DNA from: Timema cristinae
Lineage: Eukaryota; Arthropoda; Insecta; Phasmatodea; Timematidae
NCBI GenBank assembly: GCA_039000515.1
Contig: JBCFYV010000024.1
Location: 43,163,979-43,227,978, forward strand
DNA length: 64,000 nucleotides
Reading direction: 5' to 3'
This document shows positions 32,938 to 44,437 of this stretch, in pieces (positions within the stretch are counted from its first letter, which is position 1; each line of letters starts with the position of its first letter). Both the position numbers and the translations under genes were made by a program. The notes under the pieces were generated by a model. It made no database searches. It was given only the letters and a program-made list of their open reading frames with translations, and had not been told where the DNA came from.

Positions 32938-33185
32938 AATGCATGGCTAAATCCGAATCGGTAGGCACGCGGACTAAACGTCAAGATTGTCTAGTCTGGT
33001 TTGTCAACGACGTGATGGGGAGCTAAGGGTTTAAATCTTGGCCAACCATTTTTTTTTCTAAGTAGTTTCCCATCCTGTCTTCACGCTAATGTTGGGTACA
33101 CTTCACCTCAATTAATCATTTATATCCTAATAATATAATTAAAAGTGGTAGGTCTGGACGGGGGTAAGACATAGTAAGAAAAATT
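32938..33185 (+). mobile_element. SINE-A-like copy with a different head
   Basis: The head GCATGGCTAAATCCGAATCGG, with TAGGCACGCGGACTAAACG, is not the standard SINE-A head. The body (GATGGGGAGCTAAGGG, TTTCTAAGTAGTTTCCC, CTTCACGCTAATGTTGGGTA) and tail (GGTCTGGACGGGGGTAAGAC) are of type A. The head resembles a tRNA with a different A box. Confidence 0.55.
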
Positions 33186-33189
33186 GACC

Positions 33190-34955
33190 AAGTTCAATGA
33201 TTTTTCTAAGAACATCATAATAAAACAAAACAATATCCGCTACATAAGTTCTTTGAAATTTACATTTTGAAATAAATTAATTCCAATGCACAAAAATGAT
33301 CCACCATAAGTAAACCACCCTTCTTGTTTTACAGCCCACACTATCATATTTCTTAGTATTTAAATCAAATAAACAAAACTATTTATTTGTTCGTAGCTAA
33401 ACAAGATACTTTATGTTGATTTTGTTTTAATATGAAGTTAAATAAGCTAATGATGGAATTAACTATGAATCAGTAATAAATTAAATTGTATTCATACTAT
33501 ATCCACTATATCATTGGAACTAAATAAATTTAAAGACCATAAACAAAAATAAAATAAATATATTCAGGTTTTTTTCCTAGTTTGGTGTACACGAAAAAAA
33601 GAAGTGAAAACCGGTTTCCATATTAATTTCCTCTGCATTCACTTTGGTTATTCGTGTAAAATAAAATGTGATTTAACAGGATGAATAACTTTTCAAAACT
33701 CTCTTCTTTAAATTATTTTCACTCCCACAATTATTTTGACTGCATTTAATGAAATTGTATTACCTTATATTTAAGAGTAAGGTTTTCCCTATGAGTCACA
33801 ATATGGATATAAATAAACGTAAGTTAGCTCCTGAAATCCAGATACAAGTAAACCAAACATTCAAAAAGTCACATCATTAATTTGTCAATAGATACTAACA
33901 TTTTTCCATTTCATATGATTATTCACAATGAAAGAGCAATATTAATAAAGGTTTTACAAGGCTGAGCTCATATTAATGCATAACACATATATAATAGCGA
34001 ATAATGCATAGCACACAGTGCGCAAGAAGTCGAAACATATATTTCAATAATAACTTTCACAAACAATACAGAGTGAATAGTGCACATTGCAAAAAGTCGC
34101 TTTAACTTTATATTCATGGAGATTAGTTTCGACAATTACTATTCGACGTCAGACATATAAGCCAATCAGAATGCGAGAAAAAATCTCCAGAAAATTAAAC
34201 ATTAGTATACACAGTAGATGGAAAATATATTATTTTTATGTCTGAGTTGTTTGTGATAGCCATATTTATTTTTTATTAAATGGATTCTCTTTCTTTTAGA
34301 GTCAATGACAACGATTGGAAAATCAATATGATTTAAATCAAAGTAGAAATACTATATATTTGATTCTGTTATTGTTAGGATCTAAGGTAATATTCAAAAA
34401 GTAAAAATCAGACTCAGATACAAATTAAATATTATTTAGTAAGACAGGCATCCCTTAAATTAGGTTAAATGTTTTATTCAAAATGTAGATACAGTTAAAT
34501 TAACGTTGTTTTTCAGGTGAAACCTTAAATACAGTATTTTTAATTTATTATCAAGTAGATCAAAGAGGTAGTTAGGCCAGTTTTGTTATTAAAAATCAAT
34601 TTATTTGAGAAAGACTTAATCACTACGTTTCACTATAACGAAATGTTACTCTATGCACTTCAACATATCTGGTCTACAGAAACCGAGAGAGGTACCTCCT
34701 AAAACTGTTGCACTTAACCTTCATGAAGGTGTTTTGTTTTATATTTCTTTTACTTTAATCGTATTTTTTTAAATATGATAAATCTGTTTTCTGGTCTCAA
34801 TATTCTACCGGGTTTTTGTAAAGTATAATACAGGAAACCACACTACAATGCGACGTTTGATTCTGTCTAACTAATTTGGAGGTGATGTATTTTTAAGATA
34901 AATTAAATTAAAATTTAACTTAAAACGTAAGTATATTTCGACTGCATTATTTCAA
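33190..34955. other. AT-rich, no recognisable gene
   Basis: No repeat family recognised; a few AATAAA and TATA-like words occur as expected by composition. Confidence 0.55.
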
Positions 34956-34964
34956 TTCAAGTAG

Positions 34965-35165
34965 TTTTATGCCGTTGACAGGGATATTGGGCTTCGAGTC
35001 TCAATCGGGTTTACTGAGGTGTGTTTCAAAACAGTTTTGACAACACTGTCCATTCAAATAAGGGTACGCGTCCTCTAAATTCAACCTTCCTCATTCCTAG
35101 ATCATTAGAATAATTAGTTCTTATGCGTATAACTTGAACAGAGATTAGGTCTTGGGGCTAAAAAC
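34965..35165 (+). mobile_element. SINE-A copy, 5'-truncated
   Basis: GCCGTTGACAGGGATATTGG, TTCGAGTCTCAATCGGGTTT, CGTCCTCTAAATTCAACC and tail GCGTATAACTTGAACAG in order. The first 50 bp of the family are absent. Confidence 0.65.
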
Positions 35166-35239
35166 ATGGTTGTAATATTGTTTTGTAAGACACACTTGAA
35201 TGTGACGATTTCCCTTGACGTTGTTAAGAACACTATTAC

Positions 35240-35525
35240 TACTACTATTAGCACCGCGCCTTACTACCCGTTCGGGTTATACACACGCTAATGTGTAATG
35301 GTAGGGTGATTGTGAAATGAAAATGGAGGACCTACAGTTTAACGTGAAATCCGAACCACGGTGGAGGCCTGGCATTCCACACATTCACAAGTTGTGATTA
35401 ATACACGTCTTGTCAGAGGTGAAGGAAGGGTTTGGTAATCAGAAAATCTGTGCCGGGACCGAGGATTGAACCTAGGATCCGCGGCACAGAAGTCTTACAC
35501 CTTACCCCTAGACCACCAGGTCACC
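35240..35525 (-). mobile_element. SINE-C copy
   Basis: GCACCGCGCCTTACTACCCG, TTCGGGTTATACACACGC and the body match 26276-26538 closely, with the inverted head GACCACCAGGTCAC at the right end. It keeps TTGTGATTAATACACG near 35392, also found in the 38012 copy but absent at 26276 and 40222, so two subfamilies exist. Confidence 0.85.
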
Positions 35526-35529
35526 TTGT

Positions 35530-36840
35530 TAAGAACAGTTAGTTTTAACAACTAATGTACGTCACATATGAGCCATTCTTTGTTCTTGATCGTCTTAAGG
35601 CGTTTACGTTGAAAGAACCCGCAGAGCGAGGAAGAATGGAAAAGCAATGAGATATGGCTGATGATGCACCTAAATCACTTTTATTACTATGATATACTTC
35701 ATTTCCTACATCATCATCTGATTTACCGGCCTCTGTCGTTATCTCCTTTCTTTCTCTGTCTGGATAGATCCCACGCATTTTCTTCGCTGTATTTTTTTCC
35801 CTCTTATGGAGAGAATTCTAGAAAAAATATTATAAAATCTGACCCAGATAAAAAAATCCTATTTTGTCCATCCATTTTATTCTCACTTACACCCGATTTG
35901 TTATATATTAAAGAAGTAATCCTCATAGACTGCATGTGTAGGTCGAATATTATTTTTATTTGGGAAGTGGGCAAATACTGAGAAATTAAGCTTCTTTTTT
36001 TTCAGATAAACATGACACAATTTCTTGTACAAAATTGTGTACATACACTTGTACAATATAACCAATGATGATAAGGTTACCAATGACTGTCTCAAGGCGG
36101 TTAAATTTGACAAATTAACAACGGTTTTTTGTTTTGGTTATTATAATAATCATGATTATTTAAATAATTTCTATAAAATTTCCTATCTCTTAATAAATGA
36201 ACAAATAATTTATCCTCCCTTGAAACCTATATTGAGGTTCGACAAATGTTTTTTAATTGTATTTGTTATGATCAACTATATGACAGTTAATATAGCCATC
36301 CATTACAAAATATGACCATCTAGCAGACGTTTACAACTCAAAAGTTGTTTGGTAGCATTGGCAAGATTTAGGAAGTGTTCTATTTATTTTTAATAACCTA
36401 CAACATATTTTAAATCAAGATTTGGGCAAAGCCAAGTTTGAAGAACTTGGGAGTTTGTTCATGCGGCACCATATTGTGGCCACAACACTTTGTAAATTAT
36501 CTTGTACTAGGATTCGAACGTCTCTAGGAGCGTGTAATATTGAAAGCGGTTGGCTGATCACGATCCACATAAACATAAAGCTGTTGTGAGAGTGACGGCC
36601 AAGCCAATCTGCGTGGTGGGGCAAGGCCAGTAGTCAGTAAAACAACAATATTTGAAGTAACCAACCAGATGGGTATGCTGCTGGCCAAATCACACAGTCA
36701 GTAAATTGACCTATCCGTTTACACGAAGCTGAGGGTCAGCTACTGGATCCATCAACTCACACCCTGTGAACCAGTTTATATATATATATAATGTTGTGTG
36801 TGTGATTCTTACAGAGGCCTCAAACATAAAAAAATAACAT
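35530..36840. other. Stretch with no supported gene
   Basis: Overlapping frames of up to 106 codons lie on both strands at 35545-36315 but are AT-driven and begin at alternative codons. Nothing recognised. Confidence 0.5.
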
Positions 36841-36845
36841 AAAGG

Positions 36846-36960
36846 TAGGAATAGTGATGTCTTGCAATGTTACTAAAGTTAATAAATCCACTTTTATTAA
36901 TTCATAAGTCAGTTCCGGTGTAAGCTGCCACTTTTAATATAATATAGTATTAGTACCGAG
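36846..36960 (-). mobile_element. MITE-E, right portion
   Basis: GGTAGGAATAGTGATGTC, TTACTAAAGTTAATAAATCC and GTAAGCTGCCACTTTTAATA are the reverse complement of the right half of the family. Confidence 0.6.
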
Positions 36961-37179
36961 ATAAAAAATATCTATGATGTAGTAAAATTGCATCAATGTT
37001 GAAAGAAAAAATTAAGTTTAAATTTTTTTGAAACACCCCTTAATACCGAGCTATCACAATATAATATAGCATTCAAATTTTTAATAAATTAAATGTGAAA
37101 AATATGGATTGCATTAAACGATGACAGGTTTTTATGCTATATTTCAAAAGTTTACAAATTAAACTCACACATTATAGAC

Positions 37180-37460
37180 AGAAATCGACCTAGGTAGCTA
37201 TGGGGTAGATATCTCGCCTCAGGAGCCAATGTTCGTGGGTTTACACCCAGCTGATAGATTTTTACTAAGTGATACAAATACGTAGATCAGCTCCCTTCGA
37301 ACGGGTGTAAACGTTGCTAAAAAAAAAAGCCCCTCGAAGGAGTAAAACCATCGGTTCCAGATTGATTGCAGTATGTAAAAAAAACCACAGAAGGTATGTG
37401 AAAATACCTTTCCCGGCTAATTTGGTAGGCCCTTTCACTCTCACTCATAGAAATTCTCGT
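37180..37460 (+). mobile_element. SINE-G copy
   Basis: tRNA-like head (CCTAGGTAGCTATGGGGTAG with A-box character; GTGGGTTTACACCCAG as B box) joined to a body with CCCCTCGAAGGAGTAAAACC, ATCGGTTCCAGATTG and TATGTGAAAATACC. Conserved central domains of this CTTCGGAGG type recur in SINEs of distant invertebrates; I do not assign a domain name. Confidence 0.6.
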
Positions 37461-37724
37461 GTACTAATATAACCAATCAGTTCAGAAAGATCACGTTAAA
37501 TAGACCTACCTCAAGTATATAAAAAATAAAATAAATATGAAATAGTGAAACATAACAAGAACATTTTGACCAGTTAATTAATTGTATTGTTTGAATCCTC
37601 AATGAGAACAAATTTTAAAAATCAATAGTGCAAAGCGTTTATCTACTCGCTCGGGCGTATGAATATCTACAATAATGGGGGATGAGAAAATTAAAATCTA
37701 AAAGGAGAATGGGAAATTATATCG

Positions 37725-37743
37725 GTGTCCGAATGGTCTAAGT
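37725..37743 (+). mobile_element. SINE-A, left fragment (interrupted)
   Basis: GTGTCCGAATGGTCTAAG is the SINE-A start. The family continuation GCGTCACTCT appears only at 38404, after the insertion described next. Confidence 0.6.
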
Positions 37744-37957
37744 CAGTGGTTCCCAAACTTTTCACCACGTAGACCACCTGAATACAATGATAATTCGCCG
37801 CGGCCCCTTTAATCCCCCCTTGAGTAAGAGGTGAAATTAAAAACCTACGCACACATTTCTAGTACTCTATGTAATTAATTTAATTAATAAATACAGATAT
37901 TTAAGCAAATTGCTTGTAGTGATTATTTATTATAGAATGTGGAAATACAGTTAATAA

Positions 37958-37960
<3 letters not shown>

Positions 37961-38012
<52 letters not shown>

Positions 38013-38288
38013 GCACCGCGTCTTACTACCCGTTCGGGTTATACGCACTTACGCTAATGTGTATTGGTAAGGTGATTGTGAGATGAAAATGAAGGACCTA
38101 CAGTTTAACGTGGAATACGAACCACGGTGGAGAACTGGTATTCCATACATTCACAAGTTGTGATTAATACACGTCTTGTCAGAGGTGAAGGAAGGGTTTG
38201 GCAATTAGATAAATTTGTGCCGGGACCTAGTATTAAACCACAGACCCCTAGCACAGAAGTCCGACGCCTTACCCTAGACCACCAGGTC
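37961..38288 (-). mobile_element. SINE-C copy with long (ATT)n tail
   Basis: (ATT)n at about 37961-38011, then GCACCGCGTCTTACTACCCG and the standard body, ending at ACCACCAGGTCAG. A 62-codon frame across it is incidental. Confidence 0.85.
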
Positions 38289-38346
38289 AGCGAAGTTAAT
38301 AAAACAGTAGTTTAAAATCTCAATTTGTTGGCGGCCTCCTCCTCAC

Positions 38347-38360
38347 CCCCCCCCCCCCCT
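38347..38360. repeat. Poly(C) tract
   Basis: About 14 C at the right edge of the hAT-like insertion. Confidence 0.85.
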
Positions 38361-38403
38361 CCCTCTCGCTTCACCACACGGGACCCCATATTGAGAGCTT
38401 CTG

Positions 38404-38605
38404 TTATAGTGCGTCACTCTTATTATAGACTAAACTGCCGATGACAGGGAGATCAGGATTCGAATCCAAGTCGGGTGTATTGAGGGTGGTTTTCCTAAAT
38501 GATTTTCCACTCTTTTCATTCCCTCTCAAATTCCACCTTAATCACCTTTATTACAATAAAGTAATTTTTGTATGCGTATAACCCACATGGATACTAAGGC
38601 GTGAT
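38404..38605 (+). mobile_element. SINE-A, right part (interrupted)
   Basis: GCGTCACTCTTATTATAGAC, CTGCCGATGACAGGGAGATC, TTCGAATCCAAGTCGGGTGT, TTTTCCTAAATGATTTTCC and a decayed tail GCGTATAACCCACATGG. Confidence 0.7.
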
Positions 38606-38609
38606 ACAT

Positions 38610-39935
38610 TTGTTTTTAATAATTATTAGATCCAAACGTAACAACATAATTAATCATCTATTTTATATATTTACAAATTATTCAAACTTGTATTTAATTG
38701 AATGAACTTTTTCATTCAAGAACGGAGTATTTCTCTGAAATTGAGAATGCGCTAGCTCATCATCCTTCTCGCATGACATACGGCCATCTTGCTGCATCCC
38801 CTTTAATTTCTGTGAAACCATCCCATCCTGTTATTCCAGTTGGAAGGAGTTCTGGGTAAACATTAATCGAAAACAGTTTTCTTCCGAGAACTGTCTCCAG
38901 CTTCGTCCTCAGAGTCGCAGGTAATAGGAAACTCAGTGCAACCAACGGACGGAATATTTTGTTTCGAAATTCCCGACGGAGGGAAACTAGATAATTGAAG
39001 AAGGACTGAGATTGGTCCTTAAGTACTTAAATAAATAATAAATATATTTATAGATAGTCGCAAATGATGTGCATATACTTCCTACGCTACCATATTTGGG
39101 TTTAATATCCATAAATTAGAAACAGAAATGCAATCGAAAAGTTTTTCAATATTTTGACCAAGTAATTTTTTAGTCATAATAAAATAATTAAAATAGGCTA
39201 CATAAATGTGCTTGAAATAGTGTTCCCTCAAAATATTTAAAATAGGTATTGGCTTGGATATTTAACTAAAAGAAAATATAATAAAATATGTTTCCCAAAA
39301 AAATATTATTTTTCCATTATATCTGTTTTAAAATCAAGATTAATATTTTTTAAAAGAAATTCCATAGAAAAATAGTATAGTATGCTCAAATATAATTTAA
39401 ATTTGATTGATTTATATTGACTATTGAATTGTAAAATAAAACTCACCAGTTAAAGCATTTATTAATATATATATTATTATAAAATATATAAGATATAAGA
39501 TATATTACAAAACATATATAATAACTAAAGTATATATAACATATTATATTTAGTACACTATATTACATATACTAGTAAAGAAATAATACAATTCTGGAAG
39601 CTGGAAGAGGAGGCAGGGGACAAGGCGCATAGGCGGTCTAAGTTTGTTGACAAATTGAATGGACCTGTCATAAGACAGAACACCCAATAATAAATAATAA
39701 TACATAGTATATAATATATTATTATATTGATGCAAAATAATGTTGGTAGGCCAAATCTTAACAATTCTTAACCCAGAACCATCTTAAAAATACATTTTTG
39801 TCTGTAAAATTGTATGCGCAAGTGAGAATTACCAAACATTTATTTTTATTGAGATCTTGTCGTAAAACTTTATTTAAGTTTCTCAACATACTTTGGTGGT
39901 TTACTTACACTGTAACTAATTTGCACTTTATGAAG
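38610..39935. other. AT-rich, no recognisable gene
   Basis: Nearly pure A/T with TATATA words at 39455-39560 and 39700-39735. Overlapping 61-69-codon frames have no features. Confidence 0.55.
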
Positions 39936-39939
39936 ATAT

Positions 39940-40110
39940 TGATTATATCAACACACAGCTTACTAAACAAACAAATATCACAATAAAGACATCACCCAGT
40001 CCTCCAGTAGATGATTTACTTATCCTACATTTTCAACCATGTGAGGAACTGAACCCGGGCCACATGTCTCAGTAGTAGGTCAAAGGTCAGACATCTGAGC
40101 TGGCCTTAAA
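39940..40110 (-). mobile_element. Diverged SINE-D copy
   Basis: GATTATATCAACACACAGCTT, TACATTTTCAACCATGTGAG and GAACCCGGGCCACATGTCTC follow the SINE-D order loosely. Confidence 0.4.
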
Positions 40111-40202
40111 CGATGGTGGTGTGAATGGGAAAAAAAAAGTCCGTAACAAATCTCATCTACACTGACCCGAGAATAACTTCTCTCTTCTCAATGACTTATT
40201 AT

Positions 40203-40488
40203 TATTATATTTATTACTATTAGCACCGCGTCTTACTACCCATTCGGGTTATACGCACTTCCACTTATGTGTAATGGTAGGGTGATTTTGAGATGAAATG
40301 GAGGACCTACAGTTTAACGTGGAATCCAAACCACGGCGGAGGCCTGACATTCCTCACATTCACAAGATGTCTTGTCAGAGGTGAAGGAAGGGTTTGGTAA
40401 TCAGATAAATATGTGCCGGGACCGAGGATTGAACCCCGGAACCCCAACACAGAAGTCCGACACCTTACCCCTAGACTACCAGGTCACC
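40203..40488 (-). mobile_element. SINE-C copy
   Basis: Preceded by ATT repeats, then GCACCGCGTCTTACTACCCA, the family body and the inverted head ACTACCAGGTCAC. Same subfamily as 26242-26538 (ACAAGATGTCTTGTC junction). Confidence 0.85.
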
Positions 40489-40489
40489 C

Positions 40490-41430
40490 TTTAATGATAT
40501 AGACCTCGTTACAAATAATGAGGCTTCGTGACATTCACTTAGGGGTCGTTTGTAGCATGGACCAACAAGCACGCGACCTTAAGCTTCTCGGAATCTTACT
40601 GAGCAATAGACACTGAATACAGGTGTTGACATTTCGGTGTTCTCACACAAAGCTAGGTGTTCAGGGAAAGAGTGCTATAAGAGTCACTTTTAACCTCAAT
40701 ACATCATCATTTGATGCCCTTTTACATTTAACATGATCTACAGAATTGAAGATTAACTTATTAAACACACGATTTATTATTTTGATTTCTTTTCTAAGGG
40801 AGCAATAGTTACACTCCTCAACATTTTGTAAATAATCCACTGATATTTTCTAAGAAAGGTGAAGTTTTAAAATCATATTTAATGCTAATTTAAAAAAAAT
40901 TACTCCCCTTTATTTACATCACGTAAGGTATTTTTCATAAATTATAAATAAAATTTGTATTCTCATAATATTTTAATAATTTTGACAGAATTTTTGCATT
41001 GAAATTCTAGTAAAATATTACTTTAATTAGATTTTATTTACGTACATGTTTAAAAACCTATTAAAAACTAATTTTGCTCACTGTTTAGTACTGTCTACCT
41101 CATTTCACCTTATCCTTATGTTGAGCTAGTTATATCCAGCCAGCCTCATTACGCCCCCTCTCTTTCTGGTCAATTCAAATGTGAAAATTTAGTTTACAAA
41201 TTCCCAGCATTTAATCCTAATGTTATATATTCAACAATACAAATCCTGACAAAAATTTAAGGGATTAGTGAATAAAGAGAAATTGGCAGGAAGGAGCGGA
41301 TGATATTATTCTGAAATTAGCATAAGCACACTTAGTTATAAAGAGCTATTGGTTTACAAACATATACAACCATGCAGACCAGTGTTGTTATATATTCCTA
41401 TCCACATACCACATTTAATTTCCTTCAATG
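40490..41430. other. Stretch with no recognisable gene
   Basis: AT-rich, no repeats or coding frames recognised. Confidence 0.55.
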
Positions 41431-41431
41431 C

Positions 41432-42130
41432 CAGTGTTTACCAACCGGTGGTCCGCAGACCGGCAACGCTCCGGAAGGAAACTATTATTTGCAACCATAA
41501 TATTTGTATTTAAGGAAAAATAGAATCTACTATCACTTCTTTTTGTTTAGAACTAATTTTGGTTTTAAATAATAAACGTTCATTCCTGTTTCTAACAACT
41601 CTATAATTGTTTATGAGACCAGCTTTGGTGGCCGCATTGTCTATGAAGTCAATCAAGTAATATACTGGACTTCCGACGGCGGGGAGTTCAGGATTTGAAT
41701 CCTGGTTAGATCTACTGAGGGTGATGATTTTTCTACATGGTTTCCCACTCTCCATCCACGCAAATGTGAGTGGATTACCTCAGAAATGACTCTTTCCTAA
41801 ACCCTATCCCATTAAACAATTATAATATATGCGTATAACCTTAAGAGTTAGTAAGACGGGCTGATAATTCAAAAAATAGAAATAAATACATTGTGAGGGG
41901 AAAAGGTGATGACTCGCTTGCACTAGCTCTACCGGGAGTTCTGCGAACCAAGACTAAGCTCTTCCAGGGAACGAGACAAAAGGTGATCGATATGACTCAT
42001 TTGAACAACTCTTTTGAGTGAGCTAGTTTGCTCCAATAAGCTGGTTAGATCCATCGCTAGTACAATGCAGGCCCTTCATACGGAACAAATAATTATGTCG
42101 GTCCATTTTAAAAAAGATTGGGAACCCCTG
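41432..42130. mobile_element. hAT-like element with an internal SINE-A
   Basis: Left end CAGTGTTTACCAACCGGTGG followed by TCCGCAGACCGG; right end GATTGGGAACCCCTG, whose reverse complement CAGGGGTTCCCAATC is an imperfect inverted match. CAGNGNTTNNCAA ends are typical of hAT elements. No clean 8-bp duplication is visible. A SINE-A lies within (41622-41870), so this hAT copy is older than that SINE. Confidence 0.6.
41622..41872 (+). mobile_element. SINE-A copy nested in the hAT-like element
   Basis: GGTGGCCGCATTGTCTA, CGGCGGGGAGTTCAGGATTT, CTCCATCCACGCAAATGTG and tail GCGTATAACCTTAAGAGTTA. The minus-strand frame of 81 codons here is explained by the SINE. Confidence 0.75.
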
Positions 42131-42429
42131 CCATAGAATATGCGTTGTTAGAGCGGGTGGTATTTTGAGAATGGATAAAGGAGAGGCTTATAATTATGGC
42201 TCTTCAAACTTCCTGGAGACGAGAATCACATTGTTCCGGCATTACATGTTGTAAACTACTCCACTTGTGAGAGTGAGGTCGAACCAAGCACTTTAAGTTA
42301 AAGTACACCTTTGAGCCACTGAAACAGGTACACGTTGTCGAGATGAGAGAATCCTCTTACTCAGGCATCTTGTATCGTGTAGCATCGAACTAATTACCTA
42401 ATTATCAAAGAGTATTTCCATTACTATAA

Positions 42430-42672
42430 AATACCTACTTCAGTGGCAGCATGATTTAAGGCGTCACTCTCGCAATATATTAGACTGCCGATGACAGGGA
42501 GATCGAAGTTCGAATCCCGGTCGGGTTTAATTAGGGTGGCTTTTCCATAATGGTTTTACACTTTCCCACCACGCAAATGCGGGGTATACTTCCTATAAAT
42601 TCCCTCTTTCTCATCCCTAGCTCATTGTAATTCGTACATATGCGTATAAAATGAACAGGTAGTAAGACTCAG
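42430..42672 (+). mobile_element. SINE-A copy, well preserved
   Basis: ACTTCAGTGGCAGCATGATT, AAGGCGTCACTCTCGCAATA, CGAAGTTCGAATCCCGGTCG, TTCCCACCACGCAAATGCGG and tail GCGTATAAAATGAACAGGTA. Confidence 0.8.
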
Positions 42673-42714
42673 TGCTTAAAAAATATATATTTTAAACTAT
42701 GATAGAATGGTCTA

Positions 42715-42975
42715 AGACCCAGCTAGGTGGTTTAGTTAGCTAGCGCGCTAGTTCCATGTTGAGCTGACCTACTGAATACGGGGAGATTGAAGTTCGAATC
42801 TCGTTCGGGTGAACTGGGGGTATTTTTACATAAATGGTTTTCCACTCTACCTCCACGAAAATACGGGTTCACTTTATCTAAATTCAACCTTTCCAATTCC
42901 TAGCCCATTGGAGTAATTAGTACTTATGCATATAACCAGAACGGGTAGTAAGACGTAGTGCTAAAAATAAAAATA
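42715..42975 (+). mobile_element. SINE-A copy with a variant head
   Basis: The head CAGCTAGGTGGTTTAGTTAG is not the CTTCAGTGGCC head but is tRNA-like (A box), with GAAGTTCGAATCTCG as B box. Body and tail (ACCAGAACGGGTAGTAAGAC, then GTAGTGCTAAAAATA) are standard, so the head has been exchanged. Confidence 0.7.
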
Positions 42976-42989
42976 ATACTCTAAGACAA

Positions 42990-43790
42990 AGGTGGGCAAC
43001 ATAATTTGTAATGTAGCCACAGATGTGGCGAATAGGAGGTTAAATTCGCCACACCAGATAAAAATTAAGAAATCAAGTTGCTCAATCTAATATTTAAGAA
43101 AGGAGTATAGGTAACGCCAAAAAAGGGCAGTGTTTTTGCCGTAATTTTAATTTTTTTTAATGTTAGACAGTAGGAAACTAGAGTTTAATTTTCTTCGCAT
43201 GAAGATATTAATTGCTCTCGAATATATGTCAAGGTATTCCTAGAATTTAGTGTTAACTGTTTCTCTTGAAAATGTTTTTCATCATATTTTAATATACTCA
43301 TGACAGATATTCAAGAATTGTTTATTACTATATGAAGAAAATTAAACTCTATATTTATGCTGGTGAAATATTTAATTTTATTTTGCGTTAAACTGTTTTT
43401 CTATTTAAAAACACTGAAAAACATTGTCATTTAGCGTCCCCTATATACTCAAGCACATACTGTTTTAGTAAGTTTATGTAGACTATAAATACTCAGTTAC
43501 AGCCGCCTAAGATGCAAATTATGAAAATTGTTTAAATTGAAAATGTAAGGCAATTTAATGCGAAATTTGACAACTTTGTCTGACAAGTTGTTGAAATATT
43601 AAATTGATATCTGAACTAAATGCAGATGTGGAAGGCTTTCCAAGATATGCAGGAAATATCAGGGTAGAACCACCAGCACACACCGTCAGGGAGAAGTTTA
43701 TTTTTCTTGTCAAACTCAAATTTGTCAAACTTGTATGGCCAATTCGCCACTTTTGGCGATTGGTAACATCATTTCTCACATCGGGTCTAA
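42990..43790. mobile_element. Probable hAT-like insertion containing Repeat-F
   Basis: Starts near CAAAGGTGGGCAACATAATT, a hAT-like terminus, and ends before a SINE-A remnant at 43790. GGCGAATAGGAGGTTAAATTCGCCAC near the start and AATTCGCCACTTTTGGCGA near the end are sub-terminal inverted words. Precise ends are uncertain. Confidence 0.4.
43095..43350. repeat. Repeat-F copies in inverted orientation
   Basis: AGAGTTTAATTTTCTTCGCATG...GAATATATGTCAAGG resembles Repeat-F; GACAGATATTCAAGAATTG...GAAGAAAATTAAACTCTAT is its reverse complement. The two face each other across about 90 bp. Confidence 0.5.
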
Positions 43791-44005
43791 CTCGAAATAA
43801 ACTGAACTGTTGATAATAGAGATATCTGGGATAGAATATTGGTTTAATGGATTGAGGGTGAATTTTCCTAAAGCGTTTTCTACTCTTCCACCACGCAAAT
43901 GAAGATACAGTTTCTCTAAATTACAACTTTCTCATCCCTGGTAAATTATCTTAATTAGTACATAATATGCGTATATTCCAAAAGGTTTGAGACAAGGTGA
44001 CAAAA
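43790..44005 (+). mobile_element. SINE-A copy, diverged
   Basis: TAATAGAGATATCTGGGATAG, GATTGAGGGTGAATTTTCC, CTTCCACCACGCAAATGAAG and tail ATGCGTATATTCCAAAAGGT. Confidence 0.6.
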
Positions 44006-44437
44006 TAAAATAATAATTTTAAAAACATTTTCTAAGTAGTTCAGTAATTGTGACTAATAAAGTAGGTTGTATGAAAACTTTTTCCAAAGGGGGAATGGGA
44101 CTAAGAGGTCCAATCTCCCTTGCTTCTTCCCCTTATTAATCTGGCTTATAGGCCTACTAGGTTTTAATTAAAACTATATGCAACTTTAAAATAAATATTA
44201 AAAATAAGTATGTGCTAATATTAAGTCATAAATTATATTATCATCTATGAATTATTATAATAAATGCTATGTGTAATGTAAATAGATGTAAGAGTTATAA
44301 AATCGCCCAAATCATTAAGTGTCAGTTACAACTGGATATTTTCATGGATTGCGAAGTCACAAATCATACGAAATCAACCTGTTTATTTCAAGAACCGCAA
44401 GCAAAAGTTTTCATACCACATCGTTAAGGGTATAGGT

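Larger units (their letters stand above)
37744..38403. mobile_element. hAT-like insertion carrying a SINE-C
   Basis: Begins CAGTGGTTCCCAAACTTTT, a classic hAT-type terminus, and interrupts a SINE-A. It contains a complete SINE-C (37961-38288). The right terminus does not show a clear inverted match, so the end was set by where SINE-A resumes. The C-rich piece at 38330-38395 belongs to its right part. Confidence 0.55.

Noticed and set aside
35661..36315. 106- and 96-codon + frames
   Set aside because: AT-driven frames with alternative starts, overlapping open frames on the other strand, and no recognisable motif.
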